Shown: positions 35,731 through 43,384 of the stretch, piece after piece
How the letters are laid out: each line of letters begins with the position of its first letter
Position numbering within the stretch: the first letter of the stretch is position 1
Source: JAFLBI01 sp964616465
GTDB taxonomy: Bacteria > Bacteroidota > Bacteroidia > Chitinophagales > Chitinophagaceae
Assembly (NCBI GenBank): GCA_964616465.1
Contig: CAZTTO010000002.1
Coordinates: forward strand, 124,001 to 188,000
Length of the DNA stretch: 64,000 nt
Direction of reading: 5' to 3'
Position numbers and translations under genes: made by a program
The notes under the pieces: model-generated
What the model was told of the DNA's origin: nothing
What the model saw: the letters and a program-made list of their open reading frames with translations, nothing else
The model's database searches: none

Positions 35731-36390
35731 TTAAGCTTGCTCTAGTGGTTCAAAATCTACTCCTGTGCAACCTGCACTTTCTATTTCTGCTTTTAGCTTT
35801 TCAGAAACATAATAGCCTACACCTCCATAAACTTTCTCAAAAAATAAAAAATTATCTAGAGTCAGATTATTGACTATAACTTTTCGGATATAAATTCTCT
35901 CTGGATACTCTAACTTAAGTTTTACTTGTTCAAAGTGTTGGTAGGATGTTATTTTAATATCAAACATTTTAGTTCCTCCTAAGCTATGAACTTCAATTTT
36001 AGATTTATCATAATCAATTTTATCATTATCAAAATCCAAAATATTGGTTAACCAGTAACCCTCAACCTGTCTCCCCTTATGTTGCATCGGAAGAGATAGG
36101 TATTGTACTTTATCACAGCTATACTTTTCCAATATTATTTTAAGCTTGTTGCTAACGGTAAGCCTACCACCACTCCCCGTAAAATAAACAGACATTAAAT
36201 CTGTCAACTTTGCCTTCGACTTAACTTTTGGAATTGGCATTGGAACATAGTCTGGTATTTCTTTAAAATTCCATTTCCAAATATGTAAAGGGTCATCAAA
36301 ATCTACTGGATATATTGCCGTTTCCGCTTGTACCAAACTATCAGTGCCAATAACATTAGGGTCAATACATTTACTTATTCGATAAAACAT
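35731..36390 (-). CDS. Imm11/DUF1629-like immunity protein (array copy 3)
   Basis: 219 aa. It shares the N-terminal block (AETAIYPVDFDDPLHIWKWNF) with copies 2 and 4; its first 20 residues (MFYRISKCIDPNVIGTDSL) and centre (about 85-185) are its own. YWLTNILDFDNDKIDYDKS is the DUF1629-like core. The C-terminus is a variant (GCTGVDFEPLEQA). It follows the AHH copy B stop by 2 bases. Because copy B has lost a key His, this immunity gene may now be a relic without an active target. Confidence 0.7.
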   Translation of the reverse strand: MFYRISKCIDPNVIGTDSLVQAETAIYPVDFDDPLHIWKWNFKEIPDYVPMPIPKVKSKAKLTDLMSVYFTGSGGRLTVSNKLKIILEKYSCDKVQYLSLPMQHKGRQVEGYWLTNILDFDNDKIDYDKSKIEVHSLGGTKMFDIKITSYQHFEQVKLKLEYPERIYIRKVIVNNLTLDNFLFFEKVYGGVGYYVSEKLKAEIESAGCTGVDFEPLEQA

Positions 36391-36392
36391 TT

Positions 36393-36704
36393 TTAAAATA
36401 TTAAGTAGTCTACATGTACACCAGGATTAGCGTCAATCGCTGCCTTTATTCTATTAATTAAATTTGAAACTGCTGTCTTTGCTTCAAGTGGATTGAAGCC
36501 TCCATTGGGTGGGTTTAATCTTATATTCTCTAAAGATGCAAAAATTTTGTCTGCATATTGAGCATGATTACCAGTATTTAGCGCACCTTCAATTGCTTTT
36601 CCATTAACTGATGCATTATTGGGATCGAAACCAGCTCTAAATGCCATTTGCATAATTAGATGTTCTTGAACAAATTTATGGAAAGGAATTATATGGTATC
36701 CCAC
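36393..36704 (-). CDS. Orphan AHH toxin tip (copy B), decayed
   Basis: 103 codons from a GTG at 36704. Homologous to copies A and C, but the first His of the HH pair is Tyr (GYHIIPF). Upstream, the frame that is open in A and C is broken by an extra base and by TAG in place of TGG. The 3' half (ENIRLNPPNGGFNPLEAKTAVSNLI) differs from the others. It is probably a non-functional remnant kept beside its immunity gene (35731-36390). Confidence 0.7.
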   Translation of the reverse strand: MGYHIIPFHKFVQEHLIMQMAFRAGFDPNNASVNGKAIEGALNTGNHAQYADKIFASLENIRLNPPNGGFNPLEAKTAVSNLINRIKAAIDANPGVHVDYLIF

Positions 36705-36880
36705 TTGTGATCCAACGGCTCCGCATGCTCTTCTAAATGTTGCTTGAATTAAAATCAGCCGCTATTGCAATTTAAAATACATAATTACAAGTACTCCAAA
36801 CCTTCTATCAGTATCTGTTAAAAAGTATTAACCCTGTTCGATTGGCTGAAACTCAATACCCGTGCAGCCAGCTTCTTCTA
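36702..36880. repeat. Module junction repeat, copy B
   Basis: Second copy of the roughly 175-base junction repeat, with more substitutions and an extra base near 36821-36827 relative to copies A and C. Confidence 0.85.
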
Positions 36881-37505
36881 TTTCCCTTTTAACTTTTTCT
36901 GATACATAATAACCTGCTACCCCCTCATGTATTAAATAAATCGTCAATACAGAAAATTTAATTTTTTTGTTAAGCACTAATTTGTGTATATATATAGGTA
37001 AATATCCATCCTTTTCAATATCTCTATCTTTAGAACGTAATGTTAAATGTTCTTTGTAATCATTTAAGTATATTTTAGTATAGTTATTCCACCCATCGCC
37101 TTTAAGAAATACATTACTTCTATTATAATCTACACAAACTTGATTGTCAAAACTTAGAATACTTGTAAGCCAATAACCTGAAACATACTTTTTTTTGTAG
37201 TATAAAGTGATGGGTATGAATTGTATATTATCATGACTGTTTTTTTGTAAAATCTCCTTCAACCTATTACTAATAGTAAGTCTGCAGCTACTTCCAGTAA
37301 AAGAAACAGACATCAAATCTGTTAACTTAGCTTTTGCTTTAACTTTTGGAATAGGTATTGGAATATAATCTGGGATTTTTTTAAAATCCCATTTCCAAAT
37401 ATGTAAAGGATCATCAAAATCAACGGGATATATAGCTGTTTCAGCTTGTGAGCTATCAATTCCAGTAATTTTTTCATCAAAAATTGGGTTAATTCTATAG
37501 AACAT
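36828..37505 (-). CDS. Imm11/DUF1629-like immunity protein (array copy 4)
   Basis: 225 aa. N-terminal block as in copies 2 and 3, with KWDFKKIPDYIPIPIPKVKAKAK variations. Its centre (SNVFLKGDGWNNYTKI..., about 120-185) is distinct, and YWLTSILSFDNQVCVDYNRS is the DUF1629-like core. The tail is GYYVSEKVKREIEEAGCTGIEFQPIEQG-type. It starts 3 bases after the stop of the intact AHH tip copy C. The 3' third of this gene also exists as a fragment at 37937-38105. Confidence 0.7.
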   Translation of the reverse strand: MFYRINPIFDEKITGIDSSQAETAIYPVDFDDPLHIWKWDFKKIPDYIPIPIPKVKAKAKLTDLMSVSFTGSSCRLTISNRLKEILQKNSHDNIQFIPITLYYKKKYVSGYWLTSILSFDNQVCVDYNRSNVFLKGDGWNNYTKIYLNDYKEHLTLRSKDRDIEKDGYLPIYIHKLVLNKKIKFSVLTIYLIHEGVAGYYVSEKVKREIEEAGCTGIEFQPIEQG

Positions 37506-37508
37506 ATT

Positions 37509-37814
37509 TTAAAATGTTAAGTGGTCAACATGTACACCTGGATTTGCGTCGATAGCTGCTTTAATATCATTAATCAATCCTATAACTTTCTGTTTAGCAG
37601 TTGGTGGGTCTAAATTTGGAAATTGATTTTTTATTCTCTCAAGAGCTGCAACAATTTTATTAGCATATGCTGTATGATTACCAGTATTTAACTCACCTTC
37701 AATTGCTTTTCCATTAACTGATGCATTATTGGGATCGAAACCAGCTCTAAATGCCATTTGCATAATTGGATATTCTTGAACAAATTTATGGAAAGGAATT
37801 ATATGGTGTCCCAC
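37509..37814 (-). CDS. Orphan AHH nuclease toxin tip (copy C)
   Basis: 101 codons from a GTG at 37814; no ATG or ribosome site, as in copies A and B. GHHIIPFHKFVQEYP, GFDPNNAS and GNHTAYANKI give the AHH/HNH-EndoVII pattern with both HH residues intact. Upstream the frame is open through ATFSRACGAVGSQ and GLKLLTDTD, overlapping the 3' end of the immunity fragment in another frame. It is probably expressible only after recombination onto a full toxin gene. The 3' half (FPNLDPPTAKQKVIGLIND) is variable. Confidence 0.7.
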   Translation of the reverse strand: MGHHIIPFHKFVQEYPIMQMAFRAGFDPNNASVNGKAIEGELNTGNHTAYANKIVAALERIKNQFPNLDPPTAKQKVIGLINDIKAAIDANPGVHVDHLTF

Positions 37815-37995
37815 TTGTGAACCAACGGCTCCGCATGCTCTGCTAAATGTTGCTTGAATTAAAATCAGCCGCCATTGCTGTTTAAAATACCTAATTACAA
37901 GTACTCCAAACCCCCTATCAGTATCTGTTAAAAGTTTTAACCCTGTTCGATTGGCTGAAACTCAATACCCGTGCAGCCAGTTTCTTCTATTTCCC
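37812..37995. repeat. Module junction repeat, copy C
   Basis: Third copy of the roughly 175-base junction repeat. It runs from the GHH codons of the tip back into the immunity-gene fragment. Confidence 0.85.
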
Positions 37996-38105
37996 TTTTA
38001 ACTTTTTCTGATACATAATAACCTGCTACCCCTTCATGTATTAAATAAATCGTCAATACAGAAAATTTTATTTTTTTGTTACGCACTAAATTGTATATAT
38101 ACTGC
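37937..38105 (-). pseudogene. 3' fragment of an Imm11/DUF1629-like immunity gene
   Basis: About 55 codons encode IKFSVLTIYLIHEG and GCTGIEFQPIEQG-type sequence, nearly identical to the end of the gene at 36828-37505, with EETGC for EEAGC. The match stops abruptly about 3 bases from the stop codon of the unrelated immunity gene at 38108. The 5' two thirds are missing. This is a recombination breakpoint joining two module types. Confidence 0.88.
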
Positions 38106-38107
38106 TT

Positions 38108-38632
38108 TTATTTATAAAATAATTCGCCATAACAAAAAGATTCACTTATAGACTCTTCGAAAATTATAAAGGACAAAAAAAACTCATAAAGAGAAAAATA
38201 CTTGTGGCGCTTATTATGTTCCAGATTTGCCGGCAACTTAAAAATATAAACCTGAGAGTATCTTTCTGTAAATGAGAGTATTTGAGTTTGGGTTAAATTG
38301 ATAAACCAATCTAATTCTGATGTTGAAATACAATCATAAACTTTTGACCAATTAGTTAAATCGCTATTAATTATGCTGAAAAACCTTGTTTTATCTATTT
38401 TTATAAAGTCCGAAATTTCTATTTTTCCTAGTTCATAATTTGAGTAGTTTGAATTGGGAGAATATGAATTTTTTTTATCTAAATAAAAATTATGCTTTTT
38501 TAATAATTCAAAAAAGAAAAAAAAAGTAGATTCATTTTTATTTTTGGTATTATTTAAACCACCTATATCACTTAAACAAAATGATATAGGTAGTTTAGAG
38601 TTCATATTAGTAATGTTAGATATTATTTTCAT
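38108..38632 (-). CDS. Putative immunity protein for the orphan tip at 38634
   Basis: 174 aa, no signal peptide. I do not recognise a family. It is rich in Phe, Ser and Asn, with an unusual FFFFFELLKKH segment near residue 37 encoded in a long A/T run. It begins 1 base after the stop of the DKTGG-type toxin tip, the position expected for an immunity gene. It shares no evident similarity with the immunity genes at 39726 and 40706, although their tips are related. That fits the usual fast divergence of immunity partners. Confidence 0.55.
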   Translation of the reverse strand: MKIISNITNMNSKLPISFCLSDIGGLNNTKNKNESTFFFFFELLKKHNFYLDKKNSYSPNSNYSNYELGKIEISDFIKIDKTRFFSIINSDLTNWSKVYDCISTSELDWFINLTQTQILSFTERYSQVYIFKLPANLEHNKRHKYFSLYEFFLSFIIFEESISESFCYGELFYK

Positions 38633-38633
38633 A

Positions 38634-39047
38634 TTAGTTGATAAATCTTAATTTATAAAGAGGTATTCCATTTTTTAATATTTCTAGAGTTGGAAATGCA
38701 ATGCCCGTTGTTGTATTTTGACCTGATGAAGTTGGAACAAATTTTATTATAAAGCTACCTGGTAAATCAAAATAAGCACCCTGCATTCCATTTGAAGCAG
38801 TAAATGTATTTACAGTAACTCCCAAATCATTAGCAAAATGATCAAAAAAATTTCTTGCAACAGTTGGATCAGTACTTAATTTTAAAAATGCTTGTTTACT
38901 ATTCGAACCTAAAGCATCATCATGTATTAAATTAGCAATAATTCCCCCAGTTTTATCATTTATTGTTTTTAGTAATCCATTAAATGCATTAGTGGGTTGA
39001 CCCGTCCTGATGCGAAATGCTTTCCCTAAACCCGTTATTTGCGCCAA
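38634..39047 (-). CDS. Orphan toxin tip related to the full toxin's C-terminus
   Basis: The frame from a TTG at 39047 gives 137 codons, but it stays open to 39065 without any ATG, directly after the stop of the 39069 gene. LLKTINDKTGGII, ARNFFDHFANDLGV, YFDLPGSFIIKFVP and a Y-K-L-R-F end align with the last 95 residues of the 631-aa toxin (MKTLKDKTGG, ENFFRDFANNVGV, YFDVAG, YKFRF). The upstream part (STAYNKAL, GQPTNAFNG) also recurs in the frameshifted tip at 40255. It is a displaced toxin tip of unknown activity, followed by its immunity gene. Confidence 0.68.
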   Translation of the reverse strand: MAQITGLGKAFRIRTGQPTNAFNGLLKTINDKTGGIIANLIHDDALGSNSKQAFLKLSTDPTVARNFFDHFANDLGVTVNTFTASNGMQGAYFDLPGSFIIKFVPTSSGQNTTTGIAFPTLEILKNGIPLYKLRFIN

Positions 39048-39068
39048 TGCTTTGTTATAAGCAGTACT

Positions 39069-39482
39069 TTAATTTAAAACTTTATTAAAAATTGTGCTTT
39101 TAGTTATAACCCCATTATAATATTGGTCATATTTTTTAAATATTATTTTCCCATTATGACAACTAAAAGTTCTTATAGTTGAGTCCCTACTAGACGAAAT
39201 TCTAAAATTATAATAATCTTTAATTAAGAAGCCTGAATTGTAATTTTTTACTACACTATATATAAAAAGTGTATCATTTCTATACGAACTATCAAAATAT
39301 CCAAAAAGAAATTTTCTATTATTAAAATTATTGACTGATATATTTTTTACATTAATGTTTAAATCTTTATCATAGTAAGTCCCCTTTTTTTTGAGATATT
39401 TTAGATTACAAATAGTTATCTCTTCATTTCTTGATATTCTAAATGAAAAAAGGATAAGAAAAATAAATAATACATATTTCAT
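39069..39482 (-). CDS. Small exported protein within the toxin array
   Basis: 137 aa. N-terminal signal peptide MKYVLFIFLILFSFRIS, then a Tyr/Asn/Lys-rich domain of beta-strand character (NFNNRKFLFGYFDSS, IIFKKYDQYYNG). No family recognised. It sits where a module would begin or end: it starts 8 bases after the stop of an eroded immunity gene, and its stop abuts the start-less tip at 38634. It could be a periplasmic immunity protein or an unrelated passenger. Confidence 0.5.
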   Translation of the reverse strand: MKYVLFIFLILFSFRISRNEEITICNLKYLKKKGTYYDKDLNINVKNISVNNFNNRKFLFGYFDSSYRNDTLFIYSVVKNYNSGFLIKDYYNFRISSSRDSTIRTFSCHNGKIIFKKYDQYYNGVITKSTIFNKVLN

Positions 39483-39489
39483 AGTACCT

Positions 39490-39688
39490 CTAATTTAATG
39501 GCCATATTTCGATATAATCAACTTTTGATACATCTGATAAACCAATTCCTGTGAATCTTTCTATTTTTCCAGAGAATTATTGTAATTAAATAAGTTCTAA
39601 TTAACCTTTATCGAAAAATATTTATTTCCAATTCATTTAACAGGCTTGGCCAATCTTTTGCTTTAGAAAATGTTCCGACTATTTTCAT
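39490..39688 (-). pseudogene. Remnant of an immunity-type gene (two ends preserved)
   Basis: From an ATG at 39688 the frame reads MKIVGTFSKAKDWPSLLNEL and stops after 26 codons. In the last part, a frame ending at 39490 encodes GKIERFTGIGLSDVSK and then VDYIEIWPLN before a stop. Both look like genuine protein ends with the middle deleted or shifted. No intact homologue is in the window. Confidence 0.55.
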
Positions 39689-39725
39689 ATTTACAGCATC
39701 TAAGGTTCTTTAAAATAGTTAAAAA

Positions 39726-40241
39726 CTAATCATATGCAACTTCTATATGTAAATACTTCTTAAAACTTTTTGAAAATAAAAAATAGCTTTGAAAAAAATC
39801 ATACCGCATTGGAATTTTCATTTTAGGAAGTGGGCTTTTATTAAACATGAAAATATCATACTTTTCAATTTCTTTTTTTAATTTCATTTCTACTATGTTT
39901 ATTAATCTTGACAAGTCTTTCTCACATGATGCTTCTGCTTTAAAATTTTCTGTAATAAAATTTAAAACTTTATTTAAAAATTCATCTTTCGAATAAATCA
40001 TAAAGTCGTCGAAATGAATTTCCGTCAAATTATAAATACCATAAATTTTTTCTTCATCTATAATTTCGTGTATTCCATTCAAATTTTTTCCAAATCCTTT
40101 TTGCTTTAAAAAATTGAAAACATCCTTTGCGCTTAGTTCATTTTCTGTAGAGGAATAACTTATTTCATAAGTATCAAAAAGGACATAACCAGCCCAAAAA
40201 GAAAATGATAACTGTTCTGAATCTATTTTTACCAGGTTCAT
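39726..40241 (-). CDS. Putative immunity protein for the frameshifted tip at 40255
   Basis: 171 aa, no signal peptide, acidic and rich in Phe/Lys/Glu (NELSAKDVFNFLKQKGFGKN, KKEIEKYDIFMFNKS). No family recognised. It starts 14 bases after the end of a decayed DKTGG-type toxin tip, the immunity position. The gene is intact although its tip is not, as expected if immunity against siblings that still carry that tip is selected. Confidence 0.55.
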   Translation of the reverse strand: MNLVKIDSEQLSFSFWAGYVLFDTYEISYSSTENELSAKDVFNFLKQKGFGKNLNGIHEIIDEEKIYGIYNLTEIHFDDFMIYSKDEFLNKVLNFITENFKAEASCEKDLSRLINIVEMKLKKEIEKYDIFMFNKSPLPKMKIPMRYDFFQSYFLFSKSFKKYLHIEVAYD

Positions 40242-40254
40242 AATATGAAAATAA

Positions 40255-40698
40255 TTAGTTTATTATTCTTAGTTTGTAACGGTCGCCTGATGGATAAATT
40301 ATTTCAATCGTTAGCAAATGTGGAATTGAATGTGCGTCAAAATAAAAATTAAATCTGAAAGACCCTACAGCGAACCATTCACCTGGTTTGTTTGAAAAAG
40401 GAGTAATAGTTTTACCTAGATTTATAGCTAGTGTTTCAAAAAAATTGTGTGCTTGATTTGTATCAAACTTAATTAATGCTCGTGCGACGGAACGCTTCTG
40501 AAACTATCATGCATAAAATTACCAATAATTTTCCCCGTTTTACCTTTTTTTGTTTTGAGTAATCCATTAAATGCATTAGTCGGTTGACGCGTCCTAATGC
40601 CAATTGCTTTTCCGTAAACCCGTTATTTACGCCAATGCTATACTGTAAGCTGTACTATTTGCAATAAAGGAAAAACCAAAATTAGAATTTAATACCCC
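40255..40698 (-). pseudogene. Frameshifted DKTGG-type toxin tip
   Basis: Conceptual reading with corrections gives ANSTAYSIALA, stop, ITGL, then (shifted) GIRTRQPTNAFNGLLKT, KGKTGKIIGNFMHDSF, a second shift near 40495, then ALIKFDTNQAHNFFETLAIN and YPSGDRYKLRIIN with a stop at 40255-40257. It aligns along its length with the tip at 38634. At least one stop and two frameshifts make it inactive. No start codon precedes it. Confidence 0.8.
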
Positions 40699-40705
40699 CT
40701 ACTTT

Positions 40706-41242
40706 TTAATCAAGACCCAATGTAATGATTTTAACAGTATTACATTTTTGTTGATTATAAATGCATTCTCCCACAATGAAGTACGCCATAAAATAGTCAT
40801 ATGGCCCACTACCCTGAATAATAGGAATTAAATTATTTGCATTTTCAAAATAGTAAATATTATCATCCTCTTGAATAAAATGTTTTAAGTAAGCTAATTG
40901 TGTTTCGATAAATTTTTCAGAAATCAGAAAATCATTCGGTATAGAAACATAGTTTTCTTGTAAGAAGTTTTTAAAATGATTTTTAAAAAACTTAGTACTA
41001 CACAGCTTGAAGTTAGAAAACAAAATGCTTTCTAATAAATAATTACCAAAAATTGACTCAAAATAATTTTTGGCATTTTGATTAACATATGAAATAGGGT
41101 AACCCAATTTAAATTTAGTTTTTTTTGCATGTTCAAAAACTTCTGAGTGTTCTTTGATAGTTAATTCAAATTTGCTAGCAATATATTCTATAAACCCCCA
41201 ATTTCTAAATTGATTATTCGTGTATGATAAAGTAGTAAACAT
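40706..41242 (-). CDS. Putative immunity protein of the full-length toxin
   Basis: 178 aa, no signal peptide, mainly helical (FRNWGFIEYIASKFELTIKEH, FLQENYVSIPNDFLISEKFIETQLAYLKHF). No recognised family. It begins 8 bases after the toxin stop, the canonical position and spacing for a cognate immunity protein that blocks the toxin in the producing cell. The assignment is positional. Confidence 0.6.
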   Translation of the reverse strand: MFTTLSYTNNQFRNWGFIEYIASKFELTIKEHSEVFEHAKKTKFKLGYPISYVNQNAKNYFESIFGNYLLESILFSNFKLCSTKFFKNHFKNFLQENYVSIPNDFLISEKFIETQLAYLKHFIQEDDNIYYFENANNLIPIIQGSGPYDYFMAYFIVGECIYNQQKCNTVKIITLGLD

Positions 41243-41250
41243 ATCTTTAT

Positions 41251-43146
41251 TTATTCAAATCTAAATTTGTATTCCCAATTAGTACTCAAAGAACGAATCC
41301 TTAATGTGGGGTGTCCTCCTGAAATTGGACTTGATTGTGGATAATATTCAATTCTTATTCCCGCAACGTCAAAATATAGTGCACTTCCAGATGTTGCATT
41401 TACGCCTACCCCAACATTATTAGCAAAGTCTCTAAAAAAGTTTTCAGCATCATTAGGATCATACTTTATTTTGCCAAATTCCTTAGTACTATTAGCGTCT
41501 ATTTCAATTTTTTCTAAAATACCGCCTGTTTTATCCTTCAGGGTTTTCATTAGCCCTTTCAAGGCATCATCAGGTAATCTTTTAATCTTTTCTACAACAG
41601 CCCAAACTTTTTCCGCAGCTTTCTTTAAATCATATAATTCTTTTGCTATGGAAAGAGCATTAACCCATGGAACTTTTTTGGCTAATAAATGAATAACATC
41701 TAAAACTGCTTCTAAATAGTCCCCATGACTAGCATTTCGCATGGCATCTTCAATATCGCTAAAGCCAGTCATATTACCAAGAAATTTTTTGCCTGCTCTG
41801 ATTCCTATTTCAAGTAATAACTCTTTAATGATTGAAGTAATAATTGGATTACTGCTAGTTATAGATTCCGAATATCCATCTACAATATTTAAGTATTCGC
41901 TATCATACATTAGCCTGTTAATATGTAGATTTAAAAAACCTATAAGATCATTGATTGGTATATTATTATAAGTCCTATTTAATGCATTATTTATTTCACT
42001 TACTCTAAGGGGATTTAAGCTCAACCACTCAGTCTGAGCTTGGTTTAATCCTAATGTTGTAATTAAATGTAGAAGTTCGGGAGTATAAATTGTTCCAATT
42101 GGCAGCATAGATGGGTCTGCAACTGACCAATAATTGGGATTCTGAAAAAGAAAATTCCAATCGAACCAATTGGGCGGTGGCGTATAACTTGAATATGGTG
42201 GAGGCGTATATCCAGAACCACTTCCACCACCAGTTCCTCCTCCACCTAAACTAGGTGGCGTAAATGAAGGTGGTGTCATTATTCCAGAAAAAAATGAACC
42301 GCCATTACTACTACCGCCTGAAGAAGGATTTGGATTTGCAACTACTACAACTTCTGGTAAACAGGGTGTTTTAAATACTAGAAAAATTGGCCAACCACTA
42401 AACTCAATTACATAAATGTTAACATGGTAACAACTACTTACAGGATGCGCATTAGACTCTATGCCGCCCTGAAGTCCAATAGCATTTTGGGATGTGCTTT
42501 GCCCAGTAACTTCTTTAATCCGAACATTTTTATATATACCATTTTTAAACTCGTTTGTAATTTCTTTACCGTTAATCTGTTTCTCAAAATACGAGGCTAC
42601 TGCCAATGTAATATGTTTATTAACCTTTGCAGTATCATTGGGGGGGGTGGATGCTACAATCTTTTCAACATCATAGGTGGTATATGTAAACGTGCTATCA
42701 TTATACTGCTGACAGTATATATATGCTTTTACTCGTTTAGTTATGGAATCTTGTAATGGTATAAAATAAAAACCAGAACTTTTATTAGCTGTTGATGAAC
42801 TATTGACAACAACTTGATTACTAAAGTCTATGCCCTTTTGCGCTTGTCTGTTTCCTGGACTAATTGATGTACCAAACATGTACTCCCATTCCGGAAAACC
42901 ATATCTTCTTGCATATTCAGCCAAAAATGGATGCTTAGCTTCTGTTTTTTTAATATCAGCAATAATTTGCCTTGCTTTCTCAGAAGTAGATGGACTCTCA
43001 TGTAAAAAGCGATTTACCAAAACCTGATTATCAACTCTACTCAATCCTTCGTATGTGGGCGAAATAAGGTCTTTTTTATTACACCCTACTATCATGACTG
43101 AAAAAATCAAGATTATAAAAATGTAAAACTTACAAAATTGCTTCAT
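41251..43146 (-). CDS. Polymorphic-toxin-like lipoprotein
   Basis: 631 aa. Lipoprotein signal with lipobox MIVGC (Cys22). The N-terminal part (about 25-260) resembles secreted Bacteroidota proteins with a conserved Arg-Tyr-Gly-Phe-Pro segment (ARRYGFPEWEYM). A Gly/Ser/Pro linker (about 275-325, TPPPYSSYTPPP) leads to a helical pre-toxin (about 330-530). The last 95 residues form a tip that also occurs alone at 38634 and 40255 (LMKTLKDKTGG, FFRDFANNVGV, YFDVAG). This modular build, a linker followed by a swappable tip and a downstream immunity gene, is that of polymorphic toxins. The tip's activity is unknown to me, and the export route is not evident. Confidence 0.72.
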   Translation of the reverse strand: MKQFCKFYIFIILIFSVMIVGCNKKDLISPTYEGLSRVDNQVLVNRFLHESPSTSEKARQIIADIKKTEAKHPFLAEYARRYGFPEWEYMFGTSISPGNRQAQKGIDFSNQVVVNSSSTANKSSGFYFIPLQDSITKRVKAYIYCQQYNDSTFTYTTYDVEKIVASTPPNDTAKVNKHITLAVASYFEKQINGKEITNEFKNGIYKNVRIKEVTGQSTSQNAIGLQGGIESNAHPVSSCYHVNIYVIEFSGWPIFLVFKTPCLPEVVVVANPNPSSGGSSNGGSFFSGIMTPPSFTPPSLGGGGTGGGSGSGYTPPPYSSYTPPPNWFDWNFLFQNPNYWSVADPSMLPIGTIYTPELLHLITTLGLNQAQTEWLSLNPLRVSEINNALNRTYNNIPINDLIGFLNLHINRLMYDSEYLNIVDGYSESITSSNPIITSIIKELLLEIGIRAGKKFLGNMTGFSDIEDAMRNASHGDYLEAVLDVIHLLAKKVPWVNALSIAKELYDLKKAAEKVWAVVEKIKRLPDDALKGLMKTLKDKTGGILEKIEIDANSTKEFGKIKYDPNDAENFFRDFANNVGVGVNATSGSALYFDVAGIRIEYYPQSSPISGGHPTLRIRSLSTNWEYKFRFE

Positions 43147-43319
43147 AGAACATGATTTGAAAAATGAATGTTTTGATTATTAACTTTCTGGTTGGTGAGA
43201 CTGAATTTGAAAAAAGATAAACACATTTGTTGGACAAGGCGATAATTTACCTCATTTAATGGTATCACAATAATCCGAAATGTGTATTGAAGCATTATGA
43301 AAAAATGTTACTGCAATAA

Positions 43320-43384
43320 TAAGCAACCCTTGAAATGAAAAAACTAGGAAAAATCCTAGTTTTTTATTGGGATATTTTTTATAT
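43320..43384. repeat. Direct repeat, left copy
   Basis: About 65 bases beginning TAAGCAACCCTTGAAATG match 44055-44118 with few differences. The pair flanks the exported TPR-type gene at 43445-44017. Confidence 0.8.
43340..43365 (-). terminator. Hairpin terminator (works in either direction)
   Basis: AAAACTAGGA (43340-43349) pairs with TCCTAGTTTT (43354-43363) around a 4-base loop, with T-rich runs on both outgoing strands. It lies 80 bases past the stop of the 43445-44017 gene. Confidence 0.75.

Noticed and set aside
42063..43027. Frames opposite and beside the toxin gene
   Set aside because: They are overlapped by the lipoprotein frame, which has a signal peptide and domain structure; the others are low-complexity shadows.
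33831..43146. CRISPR array or insertion sequence
   Set aside because: The repeats are long, coding and unevenly spaced, with no short regular repeats, transposase, or terminal inverted repeats.
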